From positions 1 to 14,106 of the forward strand of contig JAPLML010000280.1 of the NCBI GenBank assembly GCA_026387055.1: DNA of 14,106 bases, in the 5' to 3' direction. How positions within the stretch are numbered: the stretch's first letter is position 1; every line of letters starts with the position of its first letter. The notes beneath the pieces were generated by a model that saw only the letters and a list, made by a program, of their open reading frames with translations, was not told where the DNA came from and did not search any database. The DNA comes from Planctomycetota bacterium. Its GTDB lineage: Bacteria; Planctomycetota; Phycisphaerae; FEN-1346. The translations under genes and the position numbers were made by a program. Positions 7,601 through 14,025 of the stretch are shown here, one piece after another.

Positions 7601-8026
7601 GTCTACGTTGACCGTGGGGCCTTTCAACTCGATGAGCACGCAAGGCGGGTCGCTGCCCTCGGGCGCGAACCGGCCGATGGCGGCATCGGCCTCACCGCCG
7701 TTGACGTTGAAGGGGGTCTGGAGATCCCACTGCACGGGGTTCTCGGAGAAGAACCGGTAGCCCAGGACCTTGCCGAAGACTTGCGTCAGAAATTCCCCCT
7801 GGAGCGCTGTTTCCTTTCTGCGCCTGAGTCTGCCGCTGCTCTCCAGGTCCGCCCATTGAACAATGACGGCATGCGCTGCGGCCTCTTCCTCGCTATTCCG
7901 GATGAGGAATCGCTCACCGGCTTCCGTCAGCAGCTTGGGGAGAAACAGGTGCGGATGATGATACGGCGCATCGCCATTGGGAACCGTACGGAGATCAGGG
8001 ATGAGGAAGTTCTCTTCGACGGCCAC
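4679..8026 (-). CDS. Type IIG restriction-modification enzyme (Eco57I-like)
   Basis: A 1115-residue single-chain enzyme expected to methylate adenine at N6 at its recognition site and to cut unmodified DNA nearby. In order: an N-terminal PD-(D/E)XK nuclease with D114, E133 and K135 (GEAD ... IELKG); a helical connector (about 230-420); a gamma-class methyltransferase with the cofactor motif D482-PACGSG and catalytic N606-PPY; then a TaqI-C-like target-recognition region and a coiled C-terminus ending near YGLSDDDVK. All catalytic motifs are intact. The start is GTG at 8026; an in-frame stop lies 12 codons upstream with no other start between, and no strong ribosome-binding site is visible. 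GC is lower than in neighbouring genes, down to about half in 5161-5280 and 5461-5520, which suggests horizontal transfer. The recognition sequence cannot be read from the protein. Confidence 0.92.
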   Translation of the reverse strand: MAVEENFLIPDLRTVPNGDAPYHHPHLFLPKLLTEAGERFLIRNSEEEAAAHAVIVQWADLESSGRLRRRKETALQGEFLTQVFGKVLGYRFFSENPVQWDLQTPFNVNGGEADAAIGRFAPEGSDPPCVLIELKGPTVNVDRDRFNGRTAVQQCWDYLNAVPQCPWGIVCNYVSFRLYHRTHTTRRFELFTLHELRDRQRFREFHAVFGRGAFLPLLKGQKPLAEDLLEKTDSRQREVGHEFYRAYHENRVSLIHHLRKPPHNLSVDSAIHVAQMILDRIVFVAFCEDRGLLPGKSIEKAWSEIPPFTKVTNPRWQNFLALFRSIDTGNPEFDISRYNGGLFGKDEVVDNLQLGDQWTNFFKEVGGYDFRDEVNLDVLGHLFEQSITDLETLRSAPESLDTTPPKKVSGKRKRQGIYYTPPPITRYIVEQTVGACLEERFAELARGFNVDPQAEPSPETLAVWLKYQEARLEVLRRLRVCDPACGSGAFLIQAFDYLEVVYDEVLTALFMHQGHGDEKLRQEVDGWILRGNLFGVDRSPEAVEITRLALWIRTAERGKSLADLSQNIQCGNSIVDDPAADPLAFKWEERFAPVFAEGGFDCVISNPPYVKLQNFRKREPRVAAFLLKRYRSAQTGNFDMYLPFIERGLGLLRADGRMGFIAPSLWLFNEYGAGLREIIAQTRSLERFVDFKSHQVFEDATTYTALQFFRARPHEAIEVADASSAQLPDLTFHRVPYAGLSTGAWALLETAEAKILDKMRQAGIVLEDATEQIFQGLITSADAVYHLIRIAPGRYFSKALNREVEIEDDIMKPLVSGEDAVPFCSPITDKCLIFPYLVTAKECRLLTEKEMAKRFKRCWAYLLKNEKALRARESGKFDDDQWWRFGRHQNIDKQHLPKIGVPETVSRLCAFIDPQGELYFNNVRVNGVIERPDGAYGLWYILGILNSHATDCCFRKTAKPKDRDYFEANKQFIAPLPIPKTNDQKPVADLARRLADLHADRLGILGGVRRRFVVDLAPPELVATSPLPAKLPGKLADFGALPLGQLIDHMEAFAKRKFTPPERGRWDTYLTAEINRLAGLDRQIRDLTGELNARVYRLYGLSDDDVKVIEGLVGG

Positions 8027-8070
8027 GAGCGACCCCGAGCAAGCAAGACCCGCTTCCGTTCAGCGCACCT

Positions 8071-8098
8071 ATCTTAGGCAAGAGGCAGGAACAAACAA
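8071..8098 (-). promoter_or_regulatory. Weak candidate promoter of the RM gene
   Basis: On the minus strand TTGTTT (8093-8098) and TAAGAT (8071-8076) are 16 bases apart, about 45 bases before the GTG start. The consensus match is modest. It lies in the only intergenic gap upstream of the gene (8027-8139). Confidence 0.25.
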
Positions 8099-8117
8099 GA
8101 CGAAACCGCGAAGCCGA

Positions 8118-8140
8118 GATGCCGCGGCGGTGCCGCGGTC
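8118..8140. repeat. Small hairpin at the secreted-protein stop, resembling 4622-4645
   Basis: CCGCGG (8122-8127) and CCGCGG (8133-8138) pair around 5 bases, directly after the stop codon of the upstream gene. The block differs from 4622-4645 by one substitution and one missing base, so similar sequence borders both ends of the restriction gene. GC-rich composition makes partial similarity by chance possible. Confidence 0.4.
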
Positions 8141-10356
8141 TACTTCTTCGCGGGCGGGGCGGATTTCGGCTCGGGCTTGGGGTCCGGCTTCGGCGGCGCG
8201 GGGGACGGCGCGGGCCGGGGGGAAGGCTTGGTGTCGGTCTTCAGGATGCCGCCGAGGGCGGCGAGGCGCTTCTTGGCGGCGTCCTGCTGGGGATCTTCGG
8301 GATAGTCCTCGACGGCCGACTGGAGGAGCAGGCGGGCCTTATCGGTCTCGCCCTTGGCCACGTGGCACTCCGCCGAGAGCATGAGGAGGCGGACAGCGTA
8401 GGCGCTGGCGGGGTTGGCGGCCAGAAGGTCGCCGGCCTCCAGGAGGGCCGCCTCGCGGTCGCCCTTGGCCACGAGGGCCGACGCCTTCAGCAAGGACCAG
8501 TTCCCCTCGAGCTTGTCTTTCGGGAACTCCCACGCCCACTCGTCGATGAACTTCAGCGCCCACTCCCACTGCTTCTCGCGCGTGTACTCCTCGACGTAGC
8601 GGGCGAGCGTTCCGACGCGGACGGCCTGCTCGTTCGGCGGGGCGGCGGAAACCTTCCTGGCCGCGGCGGCGCCGTACGCCTGCCGGGCCTTGTCGCCATC
8701 GCCGCGGTGGCGCCAGATGTCGCCCATGCCGATGTTGGCCCGCCGCAGGACTTCCTCCACGCCGCTCGTGGCGAAGGTCTTCAGGACCCGCTGATACTCC
8801 TTCTCGGCCTCTTCCCACCGATAGAGGTCCTTGAGGAGCGTCTCGCCGACCTGGACGGCGAAGTTGGCCTTGAACGGCGGGGCCTTGACGCGGTCCTCGA
8901 GCTGGCGGTAAGCCGCCACGGCCTCCTGCGGCTTGCCCAGGGCGCGGAGGGCCTCGCCCAGAAGGAGTCCGACGCGGTAGACCTCGCCCGGTTCGGTGGC
9001 GGGGCGCTTCAGCGCCAGCTCCATGGCGGCGGCCGCGAGGGGCTCGTTGCGGGCCTGGTGATGAAACAGGCTGACGGCCAGCGTCAGGTTGCGCAGGTCG
9101 AGTTTCGGCAGGTCGTACTTGGCGGCCTCGTCGGCGTACTTGGCGAGGGATTCCAGCCCGGGGTCGGTCTGCTTCCACCAGCTCCTCTCGACGCGAATCC
9201 TGGTGCGGAAGGTGCTGGTGGCGGCCGCGAGGGTCTGCTTGAGCGTGACCGTGTACTCGCCGGGGGCGAGGTAGACGTGCAGGGGGTTGGGCAGTTCGCT
9301 CGTCTGGCCGTCGCCGAAGCTCCATTCCGAGCGGCCGATGCGTGGGGCCGCGGCCCCCTTGGTCGGCTGAGGCGCAGCCGCCCCCTTGGTCAGGTTCTTG
9401 AAGCGCATGCGGACGGCGTACTGGTCGGGCCACCAGGACTCGCCGGCGTTGTCGGCAAAGAAATCGGCCACGAGCTTCTCACCCGCCACGTCGGTCTCAA
9501 CGAGCGCCGCCTGGACGACCGGCAGGAAGGCATTGGCGGGGATGGCCTCGAACCCGCCGGCCTTGGGCAACTGCCACGCCGCCACGGTCGTCATGGGACC
9601 GGCGTCGTTGGCGTTCCAGAAGTCCAGGCGGTGGGCGCCAAGGGCCAGAGCGACCGGCTTGGCGTGCCGGGCGTGCGCACTCGGCGGGTGGGCGCCCGGC
9701 CACCAGACGACGTCCTTGCCGTCGATCAGGAGCCACGACGCGCCGTTCGTGGAGAGGTCTACCTTGTAGGTGCCGGCCTCCCGGACCACCAGCCAGCCGG
9801 TGTAGTGGAAGATCGCCGGGGTGTCGCTCTCGGCAAAGGGATTGAAGCCGAACGAGACGTGGCTGACGAAGTCGGCGCCGAGGGGCTTGGCCTTGCCCCA
9901 GGCCGCCTGGAGCTGGGCGAACTTCTCCGGCGCCGGGCCGCCCGGCCACCGCCGCGCCTCCAGGAGGACGCCCCGGGGGGGCTCCCACGGCTTGGGGGGG
10001 TCGGCCTTGGGGTTCCCATAGTAGATGTAGTAGCGGCTCTCGGCGCCGGTCGTCTCGAACGCGAGGCGGACGAAGTCGCCCGGCCCCACCTGGAGCAGGC
10101 GGTGGTTGACCGGTTGCCGCCCGCCGACCGCGAGGCGGACGTCGGAGGCATCAGGTTTGGCCTGGCCGCCGGTGAAGAACGCACAGACGGCGACGTCGTT
10201 GGCCGACGGGCGTCCGCCTTCGGCCTTGACCTCAACGACGCGGCGGACCGTCCATTCGGAGGACATCCAGGGGGCCGAGTCGGCCGCCGCCGGCGGGGCC
10301 ATGGCGACCGCGAGGAGGAAGGCCAGGCAGGGGAACACCACGTCACGCACAGGCAT
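8140..10356 (-). CDS. Secreted PA14/PKD/TPR multidomain protein
   Basis: A 738-residue protein with a signal peptide (about 1-25: charged start, hydrophobic core, AAADS cleavage area), so it is expected in the periplasm or outside the cell. Next are a DUF2341-like beta domain with its YYIYYGNP signature (about 30-135), a PA14-like domain (about 160-265, with FHYTGWLVVREAGTYKV and LLIDGKDVVWW), and a PKD domain (about 342-390, with WSFGDGQTS ... PGEYTVTLK). A long helical region with TPR-like repeats follows (about 400-690), then a Pro/Lys-rich tail of about 35 residues. PA14 and PKD domains usually bind carbohydrate or protein, and TPRs mediate protein contacts. No catalytic motif is seen and the exact role is unknown. 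GGAG (10364-10367) is 7 bases before the ATG. A nine-residue duplication (TKGAAAPQP / TKGAAAPRI) joins the beta part to the PKD domain. Confidence 0.85.
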   Translation of the reverse strand: MPVRDVVFPCLAFLLAVAMAPPAAADSAPWMSSEWTVRRVVEVKAEGGRPSANDVAVCAFFTGGQAKPDASDVRLAVGGRQPVNHRLLQVGPGDFVRLAFETTGAESRYYIYYGNPKADPPKPWEPPRGVLLEARRWPGGPAPEKFAQLQAAWGKAKPLGADFVSHVSFGFNPFAESDTPAIFHYTGWLVVREAGTYKVDLSTNGASWLLIDGKDVVWWPGAHPPSAHARHAKPVALALGAHRLDFWNANDAGPMTTVAAWQLPKAGGFEAIPANAFLPVVQAALVETDVAGEKLVADFFADNAGESWWPDQYAVRMRFKNLTKGAAAPQPTKGAAAPRIGRSEWSFGDGQTSELPNPLHVYLAPGEYTVTLKQTLAAATSTFRTRIRVERSWWKQTDPGLESLAKYADEAAKYDLPKLDLRNLTLAVSLFHHQARNEPLAAAAMELALKRPATEPGEVYRVGLLLGEALRALGKPQEAVAAYRQLEDRVKAPPFKANFAVQVGETLLKDLYRWEEAEKEYQRVLKTFATSGVEEVLRRANIGMGDIWRHRGDGDKARQAYGAAAARKVSAAPPNEQAVRVGTLARYVEEYTREKQWEWALKFIDEWAWEFPKDKLEGNWSLLKASALVAKGDREAALLEAGDLLAANPASAYAVRLLMLSAECHVAKGETDKARLLLQSAVEDYPEDPQQDAAKKRLAALGGILKTDTKPSPRPAPSPAPPKPDPKPEPKSAPPAKK

Positions 10357-10374
10357 CCTTCATCTCCGACGTGC

Positions 10375-10446
10375 GGCACGGCCGGCTTGCCCGGCCGTGG
10401 GAAAGGCACACCAGACTTACCACGGCCGGACAAGCCGGCCGTGCCA
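10375..10446. repeat. Paired palindromic repeat (REP/BIME-like), copy 3
   Basis: Two facing units with the same arms as 1427-1502: CACGGCCGG (10377-10385) with CCGGCCGTG (10391-10399), and CACGGCCGG (10421-10429) with CCGGCCGTG (10435-10443). The linker of 21 bases differs in sequence from that of copy 1. The block is 19 bases before the start of the secreted-protein gene, so it would lie in that gene's leader or in the 3' part of the upstream transcript. Confidence 0.8.
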
Positions 10447-10502
10447 CAGTCCTTCGAAGGCTTCCGCCCAATCGACGCATAGCAGCGCCCCAGGAATAAA
10501 CC

Positions 10503-10535
10503 GGCCCGACGGCAGAAGGTATCGGCCGTCGGGCC
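10503..10535 (-). terminator. Terminator-like hairpin after the Skp-like gene
   Basis: GGCCCGACGGC (10503-10513) and GCCGTCGGGCC (10525-10535) form a perfect 11-base-pair stem around an 11-base loop, 30 bases past the stop of the Skp-like gene. On the minus strand it is followed by GGTTTATTCC, a weak T-rich stretch, so intrinsic termination is plausible but not textbook. Confidence 0.55.
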
Positions 10536-10565
10536 CGCAATCATCCGGAAGATGCAACCGCCGCT

Positions 10566-11213
10566 TTAGCCCTTGGGCGCCGGTTTGGGGGCAGGCTTCG
10601 TTTCGCCCGCCGACTTCTTGGACGACTTGTACTCGGCGTTCAGCGTCTTGAGAACGTCCTGGGTGAGGTCCGCGACGCTCGACGGGAAGAGCACCCGCTG
10701 GCCCATGATGCGGTTCTTCAGGTCGTCGAGGCCGGTCGCCACGGTCACGTCGATCTGGGGAGGCGAGAGGAAGGCCTTGGTGAACACCATGTCGAGGCTC
10801 TTCTCCCTGCCGAGGCGTGTGGCGACCTTGACGATTTCGTTGTACATGTCGAGGAGGACGTCGCGGTGGCGGCGCTCGATCTTGATCTGTTCGAGGCCCA
10901 GCCAGTTGCGGAACTCGACCTCGGTCTTGAGGAGCTGGTCGTCGAGTTTCTTGTACTCCTCGGTGCCCCGGTTGAAGCCGTCGCGCTTGATGCGCATGTC
11001 TTCAAGGGCCTTGGCCTTGGGCTCCGCGGCCGCCTTCAGGTTGGCCTGCTCGACCTGGAGGTCGGCGCTGGCATCCTTGGTGCGGTCATAGTTGTTCGTG
11101 ACTTCAACGATGTCCACGACCCCCAGCTTCAGTTCCGCCCGGACCGTGCCCGCCAGCACGAGCGGAAGCCCCACGGCCAACGCGGCCGCCAGCAACACCC
11201 GTAAACTGCGCAT
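10566..11213 (-). CDS. Skp/OmpH-family periplasmic chaperone
   Basis: A 215-residue protein of the OmpH/Skp family, which holds unfolded outer-membrane proteins in the periplasm and hands them to the BAM complex. A signal peptide occupies about residues 1-26 (basic start, Leu/Ala-rich core, VRAE end). Then come a short beta segment (LKLGVVDIVEV), a long charged coiled coil (about 45-120), and a return helix and strand region. The C-terminal tail is Lys/Pro-rich (KPAPKPAPKG). AAGGAG (11220-11225) is 6 bases before the ATG. The gene directly follows bamA, a neighbour relation common for skp and consistent with the assignment. The family diverges strongly in sequence, so the assignment rests on architecture and context as much as motif. 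Confidence 0.85.
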   Translation of the reverse strand: MRSLRVLLAAALAVGLPLVLAGTVRAELKLGVVDIVEVTNNYDRTKDASADLQVEQANLKAAAEPKAKALEDMRIKRDGFNRGTEEYKKLDDQLLKTEVEFRNWLGLEQIKIERRHRDVLLDMYNEIVKVATRLGREKSLDMVFTKAFLSPPQIDVTVATGLDDLKNRIMGQRVLFPSSVADLTQDVLKTLNAEYKSSKKSAGETKPAPKPAPKG

Positions 11214-11308
11214 AAGTGACTCCTTTTCTAGAAAGCGTGTCCTCGGAAAGTTCGCTCATTTCATCGGAAGATTGGGCCGAGTTTCAGCAGAAAAAATCGG
11301 GCGGCCGC

Positions 11309-11423
11309 CTGACACTCCAGCGCCATTTGACCCACCGCGCAGGAAATGCCCCGCAGCAGCCGGAAAACACACACCCGCGGCGGGTCAGGACGCCCGCCGC
11401 GCCTAATGGCGCTCTGGTGCTAG
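11309..11423. repeat. Composite palindromic element, short copy (after bamA)
   Basis: This block aligns with 13887-14025 along its length: both contain CTGACACT, GACCCACCGCGC, AGCCGG, CGCGGCGGGTCAGGA and AATGGCG in the same order and orientation. This copy lacks about 23 internal bases, so only the right arm of the first hairpin remains. The second hairpin is CGCGGCGGG (11376-11384) with CCCGCCGCG (11393-11401). Outer arms AGCGCCATT and AATGGCGCT are complementary. On the minus strand it starts at the bamA stop codon, and the main stem is followed by TGTGTTTT, so it may serve as a terminator. Confidence 0.75.
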
Positions 11424-13765
11424 AACGACGTCCCGATCGAGAACGAGAAGATCTCGGTCTTATCGTCCTTATTCTTCATGATCGGGAACCCGAAGTCAAG
11501 GGCAAAGGGCACCGGCCCGAAGAAGGGCACCGTGAAACGGATGCCGACCCCCACCGACGCCCGCCACGTCGACAGCGAGAGGTTCCGCTCCACCGTGCCG
11601 GTGTCGAGGAACAGGACGCCCGACAGGTTCTTCTCGCAGATGGGGAACTGGTACTCCGACGACGCCAGGGCCAGGAAGTCGCCGCCGAGGGCGGTGTGGC
11701 GCTCGCGCGGACCGACGCCGCGGAACTCGAAGCCCCTCAGGCTCCCCTGCCCGCCCGCGAAGAACCGCTCGAAGATCGGCGCGTCGCCGGGGATGAACCC
11801 CAGCCGCCCGTGCATCCCCAGCACGCTCCGGCGGTCCAGGACGTCGCGCGTGACCGTCCAGTACTTCTTGCCGTCCACCACGAACTTCGTGAACGCGGAG
11901 CTGCTGACCCCCTGCTCGACCGAGCCGAGCAGGCGGTAGCCTTCCGTCGGGAAGAGGAAGCTGTCGGTGGTGTCCTTGACGACGCCGACCTCGACGCTCG
12001 CCAGGCCGTTCGATCCCTCGACGTCGAGAACGTCCTTCGGCGCGCCTCTCTCGACGCTCCCGATGTTGACGTTCTCGAGGCGGAAATTCACGAAGCCCTG
12101 GAGGTCCTCGCGGATTTCCTTGCCGAAGCCGAAGTTCAGGCCCACGCGCTGCTCGTCGTACGTCTCGCGGCCGCGCTCGAAGTAAAAGAGGCTCGACGAG
12201 AAGCTGATGTCGCTGTCCAGCACGTGCGGCTCGCGGAAGTCGACGCGGTAGCGCTGGAGCTCGGTGCCCGGCTCCAGGACGATCTGGAACGTCTGGCCCG
12301 CGCCGCGGAACGATTCGCCCTTCCAGAACTGCTGCCAGGACTTCGGCCAGTCGGCGCCGTCGAAGTTCCGGTTCACGAGCGAGAGGTTCCCCAGCACGCC
12401 GCTGTTCGAGGAAATCCCGGCGCCGAGGATCAGGTTGGTGGTCTCGGTCTCCTCGACCCGCACGAGGACGTCGCTCGTGCCCTCCCTGGCCGTGGGCAGG
12501 GCCGTGATCTGGACCGAGCCGGGCTTGAAGAGGCCGAGCCCCTCCAGCCGCCGCTTGGCGCGGTCGATCAGCTTCGTGTTGACCCACTCCTCCGGGAAGA
12601 GCCGGAGCTCCCGGCGGACCACCTTGTCCTGGGTCAGGCGGTTCCCCTCGACGCGGATCTCGCCGATCTTGACGGGCGTGTGCTCCTCGACCCGCAGCGC
12701 CACGTCGACCTGGCCGGGGGCGTCGGTGAAGTCGACCACGGGACGAATAAAAACATCAATATAACCCACCTCGCCGTAGTTCTCGCGCAGGGTCTCGATG
12801 TCGTGGCGGACGATCTCGGCCGTGTACGGCTTGCCGGGCGCCAGATCCATCTGCTTCTCAAGATACGACGGGGCGAAACGCTGGACGCCCTCGAGGGCCA
12901 CCGACCGCACCTTGTAGCGCGGCCCCTCGTCGACCAGGAAGCGGACCGTCAGGTGCGTCTTGTCGGGCGAGAACTCCAGCTCCCGCCCCACCTTCACGTC
13001 CAGGAAGCCCTGCTCGACGTAGTAGTTGCGCAGGGCCGTCACGTCGCGCGAGAGCTGGTCCTCGTCGAACAGGCCAGGCGTGAAGATGATGAAATACGTC
13101 TTCGTCTCGATCTGCTTCCCGAGCTCCCACGCCGGAATGGAGGCGTTGCCCGTAAAGAGGATCCGGCGGACGCGCACGCGCGGGCCTTCGGTGATGGCGT
13201 ACCGGGCGATGCGGCTCTTCGCCAGGAGGTCCTCGTCGAGCGAAACGGCGGCGAAGTGATACCCCGCGTCGTGGTACTTGCGCTCCAGGGTGCGGGCCGC
13301 GGCGAAGACCTTGTGGCGATCGATGAGGCTGCCGGCCGTCACGCCGATCGCCGCCGCCAGGTCCTTCTCCTTGAAATGGCGGTTCCCCTCGAAGACGAGC
13401 CGCTCCAGCGCCGGCCGCTCGGTCAGCTCGACCACCAGCACGAGGCCCTCGGGGCCTTTCTCGGGGCGCAGGACGATGTTGTCGAACTCGCCGAGGCTGT
13501 AGATCCGCTTCAGGTCCTCGTCGACGGCCGCGGGGGTGTAGAGGCTGCCTTCGCGCAGCCGCATCTGGCCGAGGATCTTGTGGGCGGTCACGCGGACGTT
13601 GCCGCGGAGGACGACGCGGGCGATCTTCTCGCCGGCGGGCTCGGCCCCGCCGGGCGCGCCGGCGATGACCAGGCCCGAGACCATCGCCATGAGCGCCAGG
13701 CCGACGGTCGCCAGGAGCATCGAAAGGACGCGATGCCTCCCCCGTCTGGCCGGTCGATCAGTCAT
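11420..13765 (-). CDS. bamA: BamA, outer-membrane protein assembly factor
   Basis: A 781-residue Omp85-family protein that folds and inserts beta-barrel proteins into the outer membrane. After a basic N-terminus and hydrophobic export segment (about 12-38) there are five POTRA domains (about 47-116, 117-195, 196-281, 282-363 and 364-440), each with the R-V/I-x-x-x-G-N type turn. The C-terminal barrel spans about 441-781. The conserved VRGF/Y loop motif appears as L676-R677-G678-F679, and the chain ends in SFSIGTSF with the terminal aromatic expected of barrel proteins. The start ATG at 13765 has only a weak GGGG 7 bases upstream; a second ATG four bases earlier is out of frame and ends after three codons. 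A good promoter candidate lies at 13817-13846. Residues 334-341 use only A/T-ending codons, unlike the rest of the gene. Confidence 0.96.
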   Translation of the reverse strand: MTDRPARRGRHRVLSMLLATVGLALMAMVSGLVIAGAPGGAEPAGEKIARVVLRGNVRVTAHKILGQMRLREGSLYTPAAVDEDLKRIYSLGEFDNIVLRPEKGPEGLVLVVELTERPALERLVFEGNRHFKEKDLAAAIGVTAGSLIDRHKVFAAARTLERKYHDAGYHFAAVSLDEDLLAKSRIARYAITEGPRVRVRRILFTGNASIPAWELGKQIETKTYFIIFTPGLFDEDQLSRDVTALRNYYVEQGFLDVKVGRELEFSPDKTHLTVRFLVDEGPRYKVRSVALEGVQRFAPSYLEKQMDLAPGKPYTAEIVRHDIETLRENYGEVGYIDVFIRPVVDFTDAPGQVDVALRVEEHTPVKIGEIRVEGNRLTQDKVVRRELRLFPEEWVNTKLIDRAKRRLEGLGLFKPGSVQITALPTAREGTSDVLVRVEETETTNLILGAGISSNSGVLGNLSLVNRNFDGADWPKSWQQFWKGESFRGAGQTFQIVLEPGTELQRYRVDFREPHVLDSDISFSSSLFYFERGRETYDEQRVGLNFGFGKEIREDLQGFVNFRLENVNIGSVERGAPKDVLDVEGSNGLASVEVGVVKDTTDSFLFPTEGYRLLGSVEQGVSSSAFTKFVVDGKKYWTVTRDVLDRRSVLGMHGRLGFIPGDAPIFERFFAGGQGSLRGFEFRGVGPRERHTALGGDFLALASSEYQFPICEKNLSGVLFLDTGTVERNLSLSTWRASVGVGIRFTVPFFGPVPFALDFGFPIMKNKDDKTEIFSFSIGTSF

Positions 13766-13816
13766 GCATGTACCCCGACTTCGATGCGCCTCGGCGGCGA
13801 AATCCCAACCCGCCGC

Positions 13817-13846
13817 ATTCTACAGAGCCGTTTAACCGCGTGTCAT
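13817..13846 (-). promoter_or_regulatory. Candidate promoter of bamA
   Basis: On the minus strand ATGACA (13841-13846) and TAGAAT (13817-13822), each five of six consensus bases, are 18 bases apart. Transcription would begin near 13810, leaving a leader of about 45 bases. This is the best-matching promoter in the window. Confidence 0.5.
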
Positions 13847-13886
13847 CAAAAAACGGGGCCGCGCACGGACCGCCAACGCCTCGCCC

Positions 13887-14025
13887 CTGACACTACAGTG
13901 CCACTTGCACCCGTGCGCGGTGGGTCTCCCGACCCACCGCGCCATAAGTGCCCCCAGCCGGCCTGAAAACGCACTTACGCGGCGGGTCAGGAGACCCGCC
14001 GCGCAAAATGGCGTTGCAGGGCTAA
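13887..14025. repeat. Composite palindromic element, long copy (before bamA)
   Basis: Two strong hairpins are present: GCGCGGTGGGTC (13915-13926) with its exact complement (13931-13942) around TCCC, and CGCGGCGGGTC (13978-13988) with its exact complement (13993-14003) around AGGA. Between them TAAGTGC and GCACTTA form a further inverted pair. The element aligns with 11309-11423 in the same orientation, so the two copies flank bamA as direct repeats. On the minus strand it starts at the stop codon of the upstream gene, as the other copy does at the bamA stop. Confidence 0.8.

Noticed and set aside
4679..8026. BREX PglX or DISARM methyltransferase
   Set aside because: The protein has its own N-terminal PD-(D/E)XK nuclease and no PglZ, BrxC, helicase or other BREX or DISARM partners are in the window; a stand-alone Type IIG enzyme explains it better.
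5669..8077. Long plus-strand open frame (802 codons) opposite the RM gene
   Set aside because: It covers the nuclease and methyltransferase motifs of the minus-strand enzyme, and its own translation is low-complexity and unrecognisable.
10451..10460. Perfect 10-base palindrome CCTTCGAAGG as an operator
   Set aside because: It is a single copy adjoining a palindromic repeat, with no promoter identified nearby and no matching regulator in the window.
8119..10482. Long plus-strand open frame (787 codons) opposite the secreted protein
   Set aside because: The minus strand has a signal peptide, domain motifs and a ribosome-binding site. The plus-strand translation has none of these and runs into a palindromic repeat.
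11216..13966. Long plus-strand open frame (916 codons) opposite bamA
   Set aside because: BamA on the minus strand is unmistakable; the antisense frame has an antisense-like composition and crosses repeat elements.
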